This document shows positions 21,949 to 33,396 of a stretch of DNA of 64,000 bases, in pieces (position 1 is the first letter of the stretch; each line of letters begins with the position of its first letter). Made by a program: the position numbers and the translations under genes. The DNA comes from Marthasterias glacialis (Eukaryota; Echinodermata; Asteroidea; Forcipulatida; Asteriidae), in the NCBI GenBank assembly GCA_911728455.2, contig OU452222.1:2981592-3045591 (forward strand), given 5' to 3'. Below the pieces are notes generated by a model, which worked only from the letters and a program-made list of their open reading frames with translations, had not been told where the DNA came from and ran no database searches.

Positions 21949-22299
21949 GTAGGTTTTCAAAATCCTAATTAAAGCATTTACCAGCCATGTCCTCTTTCTC
22001 CCAGTGTCCAAAATCACAATCATTATTCATCAACACTTCTCCCCCCTCATTTTACCAATCACCTTTATGCCTTAACAACATCATTGGAGGGAGCTAGGAA
22101 ATTAATTCTACTTGGGGGAGGGCATTGGGGTGAGGCTGGGATCAAAATAACAAAAAAAACAGCAAGTTTTGGGGGAATGCCTCCCCCATCAACAAAACCC
22201 TTTTTCTTTTTGATCCATCCTGAACAGACACCCTACATTTCTGCATATCCTATCCTACTTTAAGTACCCAGAGTTTCTACCTACAGGTATCCATCCCAA

Positions 22300-24880
22300 C
22301 CACACCCCACTGTTCATCTTTCAGATTCGCCCCCTATATGCTCTCCTCTTTACTGCATTATCTGTATTTATTCCAACCAAACACCCCACTGTTCACTCAT
22401 TTTTCAGATCTGCCCTCTTTATGCTCCCCTCTTTTCTACATCATTGTATTTATTCCAACTTAACACCCCACTGGTCACTTTTCAGATCCGCCCCCTTTAT
22501 GCTCCCCTCTTTACTACATCATCTGTATTTATTCGGACCAAACACCCCTCTGTTCACTTTTGAGATCCGCCCTCTTCATGCTCCCCTCTTTCCTACATCA
22601 TCTGTATTTATTCCAACCAAACACCCCACTGTTCACTTTTCCGATCCGCCCCTTTATGCTCTCCTCTTTTCTACATCATCTGTATCCACTCCAACCAAAC
22701 ACCCCACTGTTCACTTTTCAGATCCGCCCCTTGAAGCTCCACCCTTTTCTACATCATCGGTATTTATTCCAATCCAACACCCCACTGTTCACTTTTCCGA
22801 TCCGCCCCCTTTATGCTCCCCTGTTCACTACATCGTCTGTATTCATTCCGACCAAACACCCCCACTGTTTACTTTTCAGATTCGCCCTCTTTATGCTCCC
22901 CTCTTTCTACATCATCTGTATTGATTCCAACCAAACACCCCACTGTTCACTTTTCAGATCTGCCCCATTTTGCTCTCCTCTTTTGCACATCATCTGTGTC
23001 CATTCCAACCAAACACCCCACTGTTCACCTTTTTAGATCCGCCCCCTTGAAGGTCCCCTCTTTTCTGCATATGCATCCCAACCAAACATCCCACTGTTCA
23101 CTTTTCAGATCCGCCCCATTGAAGCTCCCCTCTTTACTACATCATCTGTATTTTTTCCAACCAAACACCCCTCTGTTTACTTCTCAGATCCGCTCCCATT
23201 ATGCTCCTCTCTTTATTACATTATCGGTATTTATTCCAATCAAACACCCCACTTTTCACTTTTCCAATCCGCCCCCTTTATGCTCCCCTGTTCACTATAT
23301 CGTCTGTATTCATTCCAACCAAACACCCCCACTGTTTACTTTTCAGATTCGCCCTCTTAATGCTCCCCTCTTTTCTACATCATCTGTATTCTTTCCAACC
23401 AAACACCCCACTGTTCACTTTTCCGATCCACCCCCTTTATGCTCCCCTATTTTCTGCATCATCTGTCTCCATACCAATCAAACACCCCACTGTTTACTTT
23501 TCCGATCCGCCCCCTTTATGCTCCCCTCTTTTCTACATCATGTGTATTTATTTCAACCAAACATCCCACTGTTCACTTCTCAGATCTGCCCCCTTGAAAC
23601 TCCCCTCTTTTCTACATGCATCCGAACCAAACATCCCGCTGTCACTTTTCAGATCCACCTGTTTTTATCCCCTCTTTTCTACGTCATCTGTACCCATTCC
23701 AAACAAACACCCCTCTGTTTACTTTTCAGATCCGCCCCTTTATGCTCTCCTCTTTACTACATCATCTGTATTTATTCCAACCCAACACCCCACTGTTCTT
23801 TTTTCCGATCCGCCCCTTTATGCTCTCCTCTTTTCTACATCATCTGTATCCACTCCAACCAAACACCCCACTGTTCACTTTTCATATCCACCCCCTTGAT
23901 CGGGGATGAAGCTCCCCTCTTTTCTACATATATATGCGCCCAAACCAAACATCCCGCTGTCACTTTTCCAAACGGCCCTCTTTATGCTCCCCTCTGTCTA
24001 CATCAACTGTATTTATTGCAACCAAACACCCCACTTTTCAGATCCAACCCCTTAATGCTCCCCTCTTCACTACATTGTCTGTATTTATTCCAACTAAACA
24101 CCCCACTGGTCACTTTTCAGATCCGCCCCCTTTATGCTCCCCTCTTTACTACATCATCTGTATTTATTCGGACCAAACACCCCTCTGTTCACTTTTCAGA
24201 TCCGCCCTCTTCATGCTCCCCTCTTTACTACATCATCTGTATTTATTCGGACCAAAAACCCCTCTGTTCACTTTTCAGATCCAACCCCTTAATGCTCCCC
24301 TCTTCACTACATTGTCTGTATTTATTCCAACTAAACACCCCACTGGTCACTTTTCAGATCCGCCCCCTTTATGCTCCCCTCTTTACTACATCATCTGTAT
24401 TTATTCGGACCAAACACCCCTCTGTTCACTTTTCAGATCCGCCCTCTTCATGCTCCCCTCTTTACTACATCATCTGTATTTATTCCAACCAAAAACCCCT
24501 CTGTTCACTTTTCAGATCCGCCCTCTTTATGCTCCCCTCCTACATCATCTGTATTTATTCCAAACACCCCACTGTTCACTTTTCCAATCCACCCCCTTTA
24601 TGCTCCCCTCTTTACTACGTCATCTGTATTCATTCCGACCAAACACCCCTCTGTTCACTTTTCAGTTTCGCCCCCTATATGCTCCCCTCTTTTCTGCATC
24701 ATCTGTCTCCATTCCAACCAAACACTCCACTGTTTACTTTTCCGATCCGCCCCCTTTACGTTCCCCTCTTTCGACATCATCTGTATTGATTCCAACCAAA
24801 CACCCCTCTGTTCACTTTTCAGATCTGCCCCGCATGCTCCTCTCTTTTCTTATGATCTGGATCCACTCCACTAATGATTT
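22300..24880. repeat. 79-bp minisatellite with 237-bp higher-order unit
   Basis: The unit comprises GTTCACTTTTCAGATCCGCC, then TTTATGCTCCCCTCTTTACT, then ACATCATCTGTATTTATTC and ACCAAACACCCC. It repeats about 32 times with substitutions and indels. A three-unit block near 24041 recurs at 24278, an exact 237-bp step. Frames up to 658 codons here are repeat artefacts: residue motifs recur in all three phases. It lies in the intron between exon-like units at 21838 and 25296. Confidence 0.93.
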
Positions 24881-24980
24881 GGATCAAGTTCACCCCACTT
24901 TTCCACTATTCACATCCCTTCTATTATGTTTCTTTGAATGCGTTTTGACAATAAGACAACCAATACAATGTACAGTGTTA

Positions 24981-25159
24981 AGCCTGGTTCATACTTCACG
25001 CGAATTGCGAATGCGAAGGGGAAGTGAATTTGACTTCACAAATTCACAACAAACAATTTGCCCCAGTTAAAATGTGTTTTTGCAAAATTTTCTGCAAATG
25101 TAGGAGAGCGACGTCAAATTTGCTTCGCATTTGCATTTGCGTGAAGTATGAACCGGGCT
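24981..25159. mobile_element. MITE with GGTTCATACTTCACGC inverted ends, right arm only
   Basis: The ends AGCCTGGTTCATACTTCACG and CGTGAAGTATGAACCGGGCT are inverted repeats, with complementary GAATTGCGAATGCGAA and TTTGCTTCGCATTTGC sequence inside. The left arm lacks it: at about 15365 the flanks ATGTTA and GTACTGTTGAAC are nearly continuous. Insertion therefore followed the inverted duplication. A second copy lies at 38671. Confidence 0.85.
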
Positions 25160-25295
25160 GTACGTTTGAACACAAAAACCAAGATGTGTGGTTGTGTTTT
25201 GTACTTTCAAGCCAAGAATAGTCTTTTTATGTAAATTGTACTACCCATTTATTTGCACGGTCACTTAATTTTCGTCGCTTCTTCTTCCATTACAG

Positions 25296-25414
25296 ATAAC
25301 TCTTGATTCTTGCACATGATGTTCTTGGATTGAACTCTGGGACCATTTGACTCATGATCAACCCTTCAGTTCAAGATTATCACCTTAACTCATTCAAGCT
25401 CCTAAATAATGCTG
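25296..25414 (+). other. Inner-transcript exon-like unit, right copy 2
   Basis: The acceptor TTCCATTACAG and donor GCTG/GTAAGT bound it. It is closest to the left copy at 16548, its mirror partner. The phrase GTTCTTGGATTGAACTCTGG is shared with 21838. No frame is intact through the unit. Confidence 0.45.
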
Positions 25415-26367
25415 GTAAGTTTTCCAAAAACTTTCTGGATCTGGGGTTGGGGTTGGGGGAACATGGGCATACAAGCCGAGGGATGTGAGTGGGGCGTATG
25501 CCACCCTGGCTACACAGCTGCTTGGCCTTGTGGTAGGGGTGCCTATTATTTGACGAAGCCATGAAACTGAACGAGCAAAATGAGAACAAAGTGATCAACT
25601 TATCTAAAAATAGCACGATGCACACTTAATTTCTTATATTATGACTATTGTGCTGAAAAATGCGTTTGAGTTGTGGAAACAATCTGAGCACTAACCATCA
25701 AACTTTCCTTAAAAGAGAACCCAGTAAGGCTCAGAATGCATTAAAGAGCATCTTGATCTGAGAAATTAATTTTTGGGGCCCTTCAGTGGGCCTGGAACCC
25801 AACTCTTTGACATTGGTACGCCTTTTGTGCCGTTAGTAAAATAATAATAGGCTTTACCATTGGATCCGCCTTGGCAATAAACAAACAGATTATGGTACCG
25901 AAATTTCAGAATTATCCCCTCCACTTTTCAACACAGATCTACGTCACTGCATTTTATTTATTGTTTGTAAACATTACTAATAAGCATCTTTCAGTAAACG
26001 TACATTTCGTGTACATGTACATGTAGAAGAAGATTGTAGATGATTATAGAGTAATCATAGGGTAGGTTGCTTAAAACTGGGTTCAGTTTTTTCATACGTG
26101 TAATCTCTTTCCCTTTTGAACAACTATCAAAGAAGATAAAAGCTGAAAGAGACAATAATGATCCATTTCCCCTCTGCTTCTCATCCCCTCCTCGCCCCCT
26201 CTAATGTTACTGTCTTGTAGATACAATGTAGAGTACATAGTGGCTCTAATGCAAGACAGTTCTAATGAAGTTTTAATGTCCGGCTACTGTCTTAAACAAC
26301 TTCAAATAACTGTTGATTGGTGGCATTTGACATTTATGCACTTTGGTACTTTTATTTCTGTTTGTAG

Positions 26368-26530
26368 GACACCCAAGATGATGATGAGCCTCGGTCTGAA
26401 GGATGCACCAGCTTGACTGAGGAGAGCCTATGAGATGGAGCGTTATCATAATTTCAAGTACTTTATCTTGTCACTACCTCAAGCTACTTGAGTTGTTCAA
26501 CTATTATTGGTTCAATACTAGGATATTAAG
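26368..26530 (+). CDS. Inner-transcript terminal coding exon, right copy
   Basis: The acceptor TTTGTAG leads into DTQDDDEP, then RSEGCTSLTEES, one more residue (L) and TGA at 26431-26433. The exon continues to a GTATGT donor at 26531, as in the left copy, so further untranslated exons may follow. The coding part differs from the left copy at three of 66 bases (two silent), while the following 97 bases differ at clearly more sites plus an indel. I read this as the C-terminal tail of an unrecognised protein. The acidic patch DDDE and Ser/Thr-rich end suggest a flexible tail. Confidence 0.5.
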
Positions 26531-28149
26531 GTATGTCTGATGTTTAACTTTGATCTATTGTAAAAAGGTCTGTTTACGCTGATTATTTGTAAAAAACACA
26601 CCCACACTGGGGGAGCATATTCACATTTGCTAACAGAGAATACTTATAAAAGCTAAAACAGATTTTTATTGTATGTAGGCTGTTTTTATTATGTAGCAGC
26701 GATGTAGCCAGGATTGCTTCATTGGGGGAGGGGTGGGATGCATGGGGGCAATGCCTTTTATCGGGGGGCATTGCCATTCAGAGGGGGGGGGGGGGGGCAG
26801 AGGCCATGTTTTTTAATGAATGTAGAGGCATGTGGGGGGGCACTGGAAATTTGTGGGAGTGTGCATGCCCCCCTCCTTTACGTGGCTATGCTGCTATGTA
26901 TTGAGATTTTCTTTGCTTTGTTGAGAGCTTGGCTGAACATTGCTGTTCATACTTCGTTATAGAAGACCCATGTACTGATGACATTACGCTTTGTTTACGT
27001 GTGGCTTTCTTATGGTGGGGACCAGGGAATGAGGGGGCTACGAATTCAAAGCTCCCATTGGAAAACACATTATGTTAACAAAGCGTTACGTCATCAGTAC
27101 ATGGGTCTATTGTAGAGAGTTATATGTTCTTAATGATTAAATCATCAAGTTGTTACACATAAGTTCTTTCGAGTGGATCAAGAATGCTGCCAAATGCAGC
27201 GATTATATCGAAGAGCATTCTATTACTTTCTGTTAAACGTTTGGCATACATGTGAAGCCTCGTAGTCAGATCAGATGATTTAGTATACTGCACATATGTA
27301 GCCTAGTCTTTGACAGTTATTCTTATGTAAACGGACATCAGTTGAGTTTAAGTTGATGCTAAAGGTACACTTGGATTAGTTATTTGTTGACTGATAAATT
27401 TGGTTGAATTTACTCTTTCATAGCGCATTAAGGACAGCTAAAAGCAAAATGTGTACAAACTCATTAGACCATTACTGTAGAATCTAAACATACAGAAGCC
27501 TAAAGTGACCAGACCATCTGTGTTTCCATATTTCCAAGTTGTTGCATCTTTCGAAGAGCGTGTTATGCAAAACAAGTGCTATGAATCATTAAGACATCGT
27601 CTTGTGTAAATAAGATATCTTAGTTATGTCGGTTTCTTCCATTCCTTGATACATTTCTTACAAATATAGAACGTTGATGGTCTTTTTTAAGCCTCTAAAC
27701 AATTATTGCAGAAATTCTCTATGCATTAATTGCAGCCATTTATGTATGGTTCCCTGTCTCCAAGCGCTCCTTGAACACTGATTATAATGATAGAAAACAT
27801 GTACCAGTCTTTTTTTCCTTGCCATTATTTTGTTTCGACTCATAGCCTCTCTTATGATGTAAAATGCATGAACGAACCAAATTTCTGTGTTCTTGTGTTA
27901 AAAGCTATTAATGGAGTTATATTGTGTGCTTAAAGCAGATGTAAATAATAAGGAATTTAGTCTTCTCGGATGTAAAAAAGTATTAAAGTAGTTTTAAGAC
28001 CTAAAATGATGTTTAAAGCCCTATTTATTTGAAAAAATGCTCTTTCTTGACTAATTTTGATGAGTGTGAATGTGTGAGTGGTGGACAACACCATGGGAAG
28101 TTTGGAGAATGTGTTTCAGACCGTTTAAAGGCACTGTCAAGCTGTAATT

Positions 28150-28400
28150 AAGCAATTTAGTGATTTTTAGCAGTAAAATTGTGGAAAAAAAATATTTTTT
28201 ATTGAAAAAAAAAAAATTCGAAAAATATTTAACGAGCGTGCGTTTCAGGCGATTTTAAAAAAATGAAAGACCATTAATTTTTTTTTTTCCAATTTTTTTT
28301 TTATTTTTTTTTTCCAAATATTTTTTTGAAAAATATTTAACGAACGTGCGTTTCAGGCGATTTAAAAAAAATGAAAGACCGTTAATTTTTTTTTTTTTTT
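28150..28400. repeat. Mirrored two-copy A/T-rich repeat, right arm
   Basis: CGAGCGTGCGTTTCAGGCGA occurs at about 28230 and, as CGAACGTGCG, at 28341, each followed by AAAAATGAAAGACC. It is the reverse complement of 12335-12560. Confidence 0.8.
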
Positions 28401-28429
28401 TTTTTTTTATAAAAAAAAAAAAAAAAATT

Positions 28430-28765
28430 TCGTCTTCCCTTTCCTTTCCTGCCCCGCTCTCCTCCCCTCTCTCTCTCTCTCTCTCTCCCTTCCATCGTCC
28501 TCTCCGTGTCCACTCCTCCCTCTTGTGTATCTCCGCCATGTTGTCTCCTCTTCTTTGCGTCTTGGGGTCCTCCGTGTGTGTGTTCCTCTTGCGAGCGTGT
28601 CCTCTTCTTGTCTTGATCTCTTGGTCTTGTCCGTGTTTGCTTGTTCTTTGCCGGGGTTCGAACCCATGCAGGTCTTGCGATCTTGTTCCTGTGCGAGCGT
28701 GCTCTTATCCATTAGGCCGACGCTTGATCCGGGACCCGGCGATAAATTTTGGACCCGATAAATAT
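28430..28765 (-). mobile_element. tRNA-derived SINE, right-arm copy
   Basis: This is the minus-strand copy of the element at 11995. Box B lies at about 28654-28665 and box A (read CGGCCTAATGG on the minus strand) at 28709-28719. The first base of box A has changed from T to C. The body, GA-rich tract and A-rich tail correspond to the left copy. Confidence 0.8.
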
Positions 28766-28819
28766 TAGAACGAAATGTGTTGCAATAACGTATACAAAAA
28801 TACACGTTAAAATATATAT

Positions 28820-28895
28820 GGAAAGGGCGCCCTCTATTGATAGTAATTATTTTTTTTCTCATTAATTTATTTCATGCTGAGCGCCCTCTTGTGAC
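28820..28895 (-). promoter_or_regulatory. Two AGAGGGCGC motifs, right arm
   Basis: On the minus strand AATAGAGGGCGCC (near 28826) and AGAGGGCGCTCAG (near 28880) mirror the three motifs at 11833-11930. Confidence 0.4.
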
Positions 28896-28899
28896 AGAG

Positions 28900-30470
28900 A
28901 TTGTTGATGATTTTGGCCACCTAAGTTGTCAACTTTTTGAATGAAATAAATAATTATTTTTTTTAAGAAATAACACCAATATTGTTTGGTTTGTTTCTTC
29001 TTGAGAAGTTATTTTCCAGATTCTAAGAACAAATCCTAATTTATTTAAACTAAATAATATTCATGAATAATATGAAAAGACACAAACTGAATAAAAGATG
29101 CAGTGAGAAAATATCACATTTTTCATTGCAAAGCATATCATTTAATATAATCATTTCAGACATTACAAAAAATTATATTATTTACAATAAGATTAAAATG
29201 GGAAAGTATTTAAGATACACTTTAAAGCTGTACATAAATAAGTTTATCAGCAAATTGATGGATAAGCCTTCTCCAAATTTTAAATCTCAACCCTTAATAT
29301 TTTAAAATAGGCAACGAACAAGTACTAAGTTCATTGGGAATAACCTTTGATAGTTCGTTACATGAAGCTGATCAAAAATGTAATGATGAATGATATAAAA
29401 CAAGATTTAAAAGGCCAAGCTCTTATCTTGATACTTTCTTAAAAGTAAAAGCAGACATTTTCAATTTGTGTCTCTTAAGATTGTAATTTCAATGAACTGT
29501 ATGAGTTGATTCACCACTGGTTCAAAACCATAAGAGAGTTTTATTTACATGGTGTTACTGCAAACTCTACCAGATTGTACACAAATTAGTTTTGTTTGTT
29601 CAGGAACAAGATAACTGCAACGAAATAAACAGTACTGGGTGTTGTACGAAAGAAAACCAATTGCATACCCTTTTAGAAGTCCATCTGAAATTATATGGGG
29701 GGGGGGGGGTGATGCAGAGGGTTGCAGAGACTCAGTGGGAAGAGGTTTTGCTCTTGGCAGCCACTTGTTTAATATTTGTAATGGTCACTCCCTTGGAACA
29801 AAGCTGGAATAGTAAACAAATATTGACTGCTTCGAGTGGCGTAGTAAAACTAGTCAGTCGAGGTGATCCCCGGAGCAGCCTATCTTTCTGAGGCGGAGCT
29901 GAGGGTAGATGGGGGGCTCCGGGGATCACTGAGATTGATTAGTTTTACTACACCACGAGATAAAGCAGTCAATTTTTGTTTTATAACACCTCAATGTCAT
30001 CCATTTATGTGGTAATATTCGTGAAACAACTGTGCATATGTAGTAATCAATCTTCAATCAACTGTATAAAATCTGACAGGAAATCTTGACAAAAAGAAAG
30101 AGGGGTACCAGACTAATATTATTGCCTTCGTTCTCATATCGCATTTCAATTGCACGTATTATTTGATCGTTTCACCGGGTTCGAGGTTGTCACACAGCTC
30201 ATTTAAATCAATGCTTGAAGTCAATGCAGTCAGGGTACCAGGGTATCCAATCAATAGTACATCGGTTGCTAGGCTATCGTTGGATAGTACCGTTAATAGT
30301 TCTTTTGGTCGGTGTGCGTTGCAATAGTAAAAATACACAACACAACATGATGCACGTTCGGCCAATTAACATATAGAATCAAAAGAAGAGGTGTAAAAGC
30401 ATCTTCAATGCTGAACGCTAAATACTTCATTAATTAGAGTCTGTACTATTCATCATAAACAAAAGTCAAG
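28900..30470. other. AT-rich non-coding stretch with a small inverted repeat at 29838-29963
   Basis: No gene is supported. GTGGCGTAGTAAAACTAGTC...GATCCCCGGAGC near 29838-29877 faces GCTCCGGGGATCACTGAG...TTAGTTTTACTACACCAC near 29917-29955, an imperfect inverted repeat of about 40-bp arms. It may be a small MITE. Confidence 0.5.
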
Positions 30471-30516
30471 GGGGATGAAGAACTGTAGCAGAGTCTTTTG
30501 CACAATCATCCACAAC

Positions 30517-30667
30517 CTTGAGTCAGCAATGACTTCTACACAATGTCAGGTAAGGTATGATCCAATGGTTGATGGTCCGAACAGTGATCCTTTCTTCTTT
30601 TGGATTCAAGAGATCCACAGTAGATCAGCTGGGGTTGGACATCGTTCCTTGTTGGTGGACTGCATAT
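30517..30667 (-). other. Outer-transcript exon, right copy, possible coding end
   Basis: On the minus strand the acceptor TGCTTGTAG begins the exon, and the donor lies after GACTCAAG (GTTGTG). If joined to the exon-end ATG of a preceding copy, a 44-residue frame starts MICSPPTRNDV, passes through ESKRRKDHC and ends PLDHTLPDIV and TAG. The left copy shares the C-terminal frame and stop but has indels upstream. All four differences in the shared 24 codons are replacements, so function as protein is not supported by the pair. Confidence 0.4.
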
Positions 30668-31247
30668 CTACAAGCAAAATTATGTGAAAAAAATGGTTAA
30701 CTTTTATTTGGCATCACAAAAAAGTTTTTTCTATTATATATAACAAAGGAGAAGAAAAAAATGACAATGCACCTTTTCTCAAAAATACAAAAAAAAACTG
30801 TCAACTAAAATAAAAAAAAAAAAAATTCTCCCACAAAAATTTAACCGAACTGAAAATATTAACACTGCACCAGGAAAGAATGTTTATAAAATAGAAAAAA
30901 CCTTACAAAATTCAGAACAATTGTACTCCCCAAAAAATTTAACCGATTTACACTGCACCAGGAAAAAAAATGTTTCTAAAACGTTTGAAAATTAAAAGCC
31001 GACAAAAGAAGTTCATCCCTTGCAATTGTTTATTGCTTGCTAAAAAATTAAAACGCTGTTCACTACAGATATTAAATTATGCTCCTTAAAAAGTCTTGCA
31101 AATGTTATCCGAACTGGAAACAATTATTAAACTTCACCAAGAATAAGACTATGTTTTTCAAGTTATAAAAGACAATTAAACCAAATTCAAAAATAAACCA
31201 TTGGATATGGGGTTAGGATTATTATAAGTTTACTGATGTTTACTCAC

Positions 31248-31344
31248 CATTGTGTTGAGATTCACAGAGGATAATTATAATCTGAAGCATCATCTTTGGT
31301 TGTCCCTCATAAGAGATTGCCAGTCCATGAGTATATCACTTAAT
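31248..31344 (-). other. ATG/GTGAGT exon, right copy D
   Basis: The minus-strand acceptor TAACAG and donor GTGAGT bound the exon, which ends ACACAATG. It shares GATGATGCTTCAGA with the other copies. Confidence 0.5.
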
Positions 31345-31738
31345 CTGTTAAAGTAAACGAAGAAAAAGTTTTTTTTAAATTGCATAACAAAATATGTATC
31401 TTCTTTATGAAGTGACAAAGTCCAAAACGGGTAGACAATTTCAATTCTTTCTCCCACAAAAATTAACCAAACTGAAAATACTGACATTGCACCCAAAAAA
31501 ATATTTTTCTAAAAAAGAAAAACTTTAATTTCAAAACGATTATTTCTCCCAAAAATGTTCCCCTTTTTGCGCTGCTCCAGGAAAAAAAATTGTTTGTCAA
31601 ATGTTTGAAAACTAAAAACTGAAAAAAATTCATCCTTTGTGGTTTTTTATTGCTTGCTGACAACCAAAAAAACACATTTGACATGGATTTAGGGTTCGAT
31701 GGGGTTAGGGTTATTTGAATTTACTGATGTTTACTCAC

Positions 31739-31832
31739 CATGGTGTCGAGATTCACTGAAGATATTGATATTCTGAAGCATCATCTTTGAATGTCCCCCA
31801 TAACAGATTGCCAGTCCATGTGTATATCATTC
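31739..31832 (-). other. ATG/GTGAGT exon, right copy C
   Basis: The acceptor TTTTACAG and donor GTGAGT bound the exon, which ends GACACCATG. It contains ATGATGCTTCAGAATATC. Confidence 0.5.
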
Positions 31833-32933
31833 CTGTAAAATAATTAGAGAATAAGTTTTTTATAACCTGCATGAACAAATATATACTTTCTTTATGAAGT
31901 GACAAAGTTCAAAACGAGTAGACAATTAAAATTAAGGGGGTAAACTCCCATTTACTTTTAAATACATTTGTCCACTAAAGAATTACACCACCCAAAAAAG
32001 TGTTTCTTCCCAAAAAGTTAACCAAATAATATTGACATTGTACCAAAAAAAATTTTTTTTTAAGTAAATTGTAAACTTTAACCTGCATTGCACCCACAAA
32101 AATTGTTTCTCTCCAACACTTTACCAAAATGAAAATACTGACAATGCAAAAAGAATTTTTTTTCTAAAATAAAAGAAATCCTTCCAAAATGTTAAACCGA
32201 CACTGTACAAACAATAATATTGACACTGCACCAAGAAAAAAAAATTCTCAACAGAAAAGAGTTAAAATTACCCTGATGCTGCATAAAAATAAAAATGATT
32301 GTCCCCAAAACTCTACCAAACTGAAAAAACTGACACTGCAAGAAAAAAAACTCTTTTTAAAAAAGCAAATCTTGCAAAATTTAACCGGATCCTGCACCCC
32401 CCAAAATGGGTTTCTCCCCCAAAATTTAAGCAAACAGAAAATATTGAGACTGCACTATTTAAAAAAACACAAAACAAACTTTCAAACTTTAAACTTGACA
32501 GTTCATTTAAAAATTGTTTTTTTCTCCCACAAAAAATTGAAAATACTAACACTGCACGAAGAAAGAATGTTTCTAAAAAAAGAAACATTTTGTAAATTAA
32601 CTCCAAAGTGATTGGTTCTCTCCAAAGATTTTCCCCATTTTACGCTGCACCAAGAAAATAGTTCTGTCTCAAAAGTTTGAAAATTAAAAGCTTAACAAAA
32701 GAATTTCATCCCTTGTGGTTTTTTTTATTGCTTGCTAAACAATGCAGTTCACTACAGACATTAAAATTATGATCCTCAAAAAGTCTTTGAAGTGTTAATC
32801 CAAACTTCACCAAGAATGAAACAATGTTTCTCAAACTGTAAAAGACAATTAAACCAAATTCAAAATTAAACAAATGGACATGGGGTTAGGGTTGGATGAA
32901 GTTAGGGTTCTGAGTTTACTGATGTTTACTCAC

Positions 32934-33027
32934 CATAGTGCCAAGATTCACTGATGATCATGATATTCAAAAGCATCATCTTTGATTGTCCCCCGTATAG
33001 ATTGCCAGTCCATGTATATCACTCGAT
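32934..33027 (-). other. ATG/GTGAGT exon, right copy B
   Basis: The acceptor CAACAG and donor GTGAGT bound the exon, which ends GGCACTATG. The ATG is kept despite a nearby change. Confidence 0.5.
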
Positions 33028-33396
33028 CTGTTGAAGAATAATGTAAAAAATAATTTTTATGGAAAAATATGTACTTTCTTTCTAAAATGACAAAGTCCAA
33101 AAAGAAAAACCTTGACAAATTTAACTCCAAAATAATTGTTCCTCCCCAATTTTCCTACCCTGTTTACGCTGCACCAGAAAAACAAATTACGTCTCAAATG
33201 TTTGAAAAATAAAAGCTGAACAAAAGAAATTCATCCCTTGTGGGTTTTGTATTGCTGGCTTAAAAATATAGTTCACTAAATACATTAAAATTATGCTCCT
33301 CGAAAAGGCTTTAAAATGTTATCCAAACTGTAAAAAATACTAAACCTCACCAATAATACAACTATGTTTCTCAATTTGTAAAAGAAATTAATAAAT

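Larger units (their letters stand above)
21835..31350. repeat. Right arm of a large inverted duplication
   Basis: This is the reverse-complement counterpart of 9400-18180, carrying the same exons, SINE, A-rich pair and AGAGGGCGC motifs in mirrored order. Differences specific to this arm include a much larger 79-bp minisatellite, a MITE insertion at 24981 and further tandem copies of the outer exon out to 33850. The arms carry many substitutions and indels, so this is an old duplication and not a fresh assembly echo. Confidence 0.9.

Noticed and set aside
22421-25070. Frames of up to 658 codons rich in Pro/His/Ser as a secreted repeat protein
   Set aside because: The same peptide words recur in all three phases because the 79-bp unit is not a multiple of three. 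This is minisatellite readthrough.
32189-32611. Lys/Asn-rich 140-residue frame
   Set aside because: It lies in A-rich intron repeat sequence between the tandem ATG/GTGAGT exons. Neighbouring frames on both strands are similarly open, and composition follows base bias.
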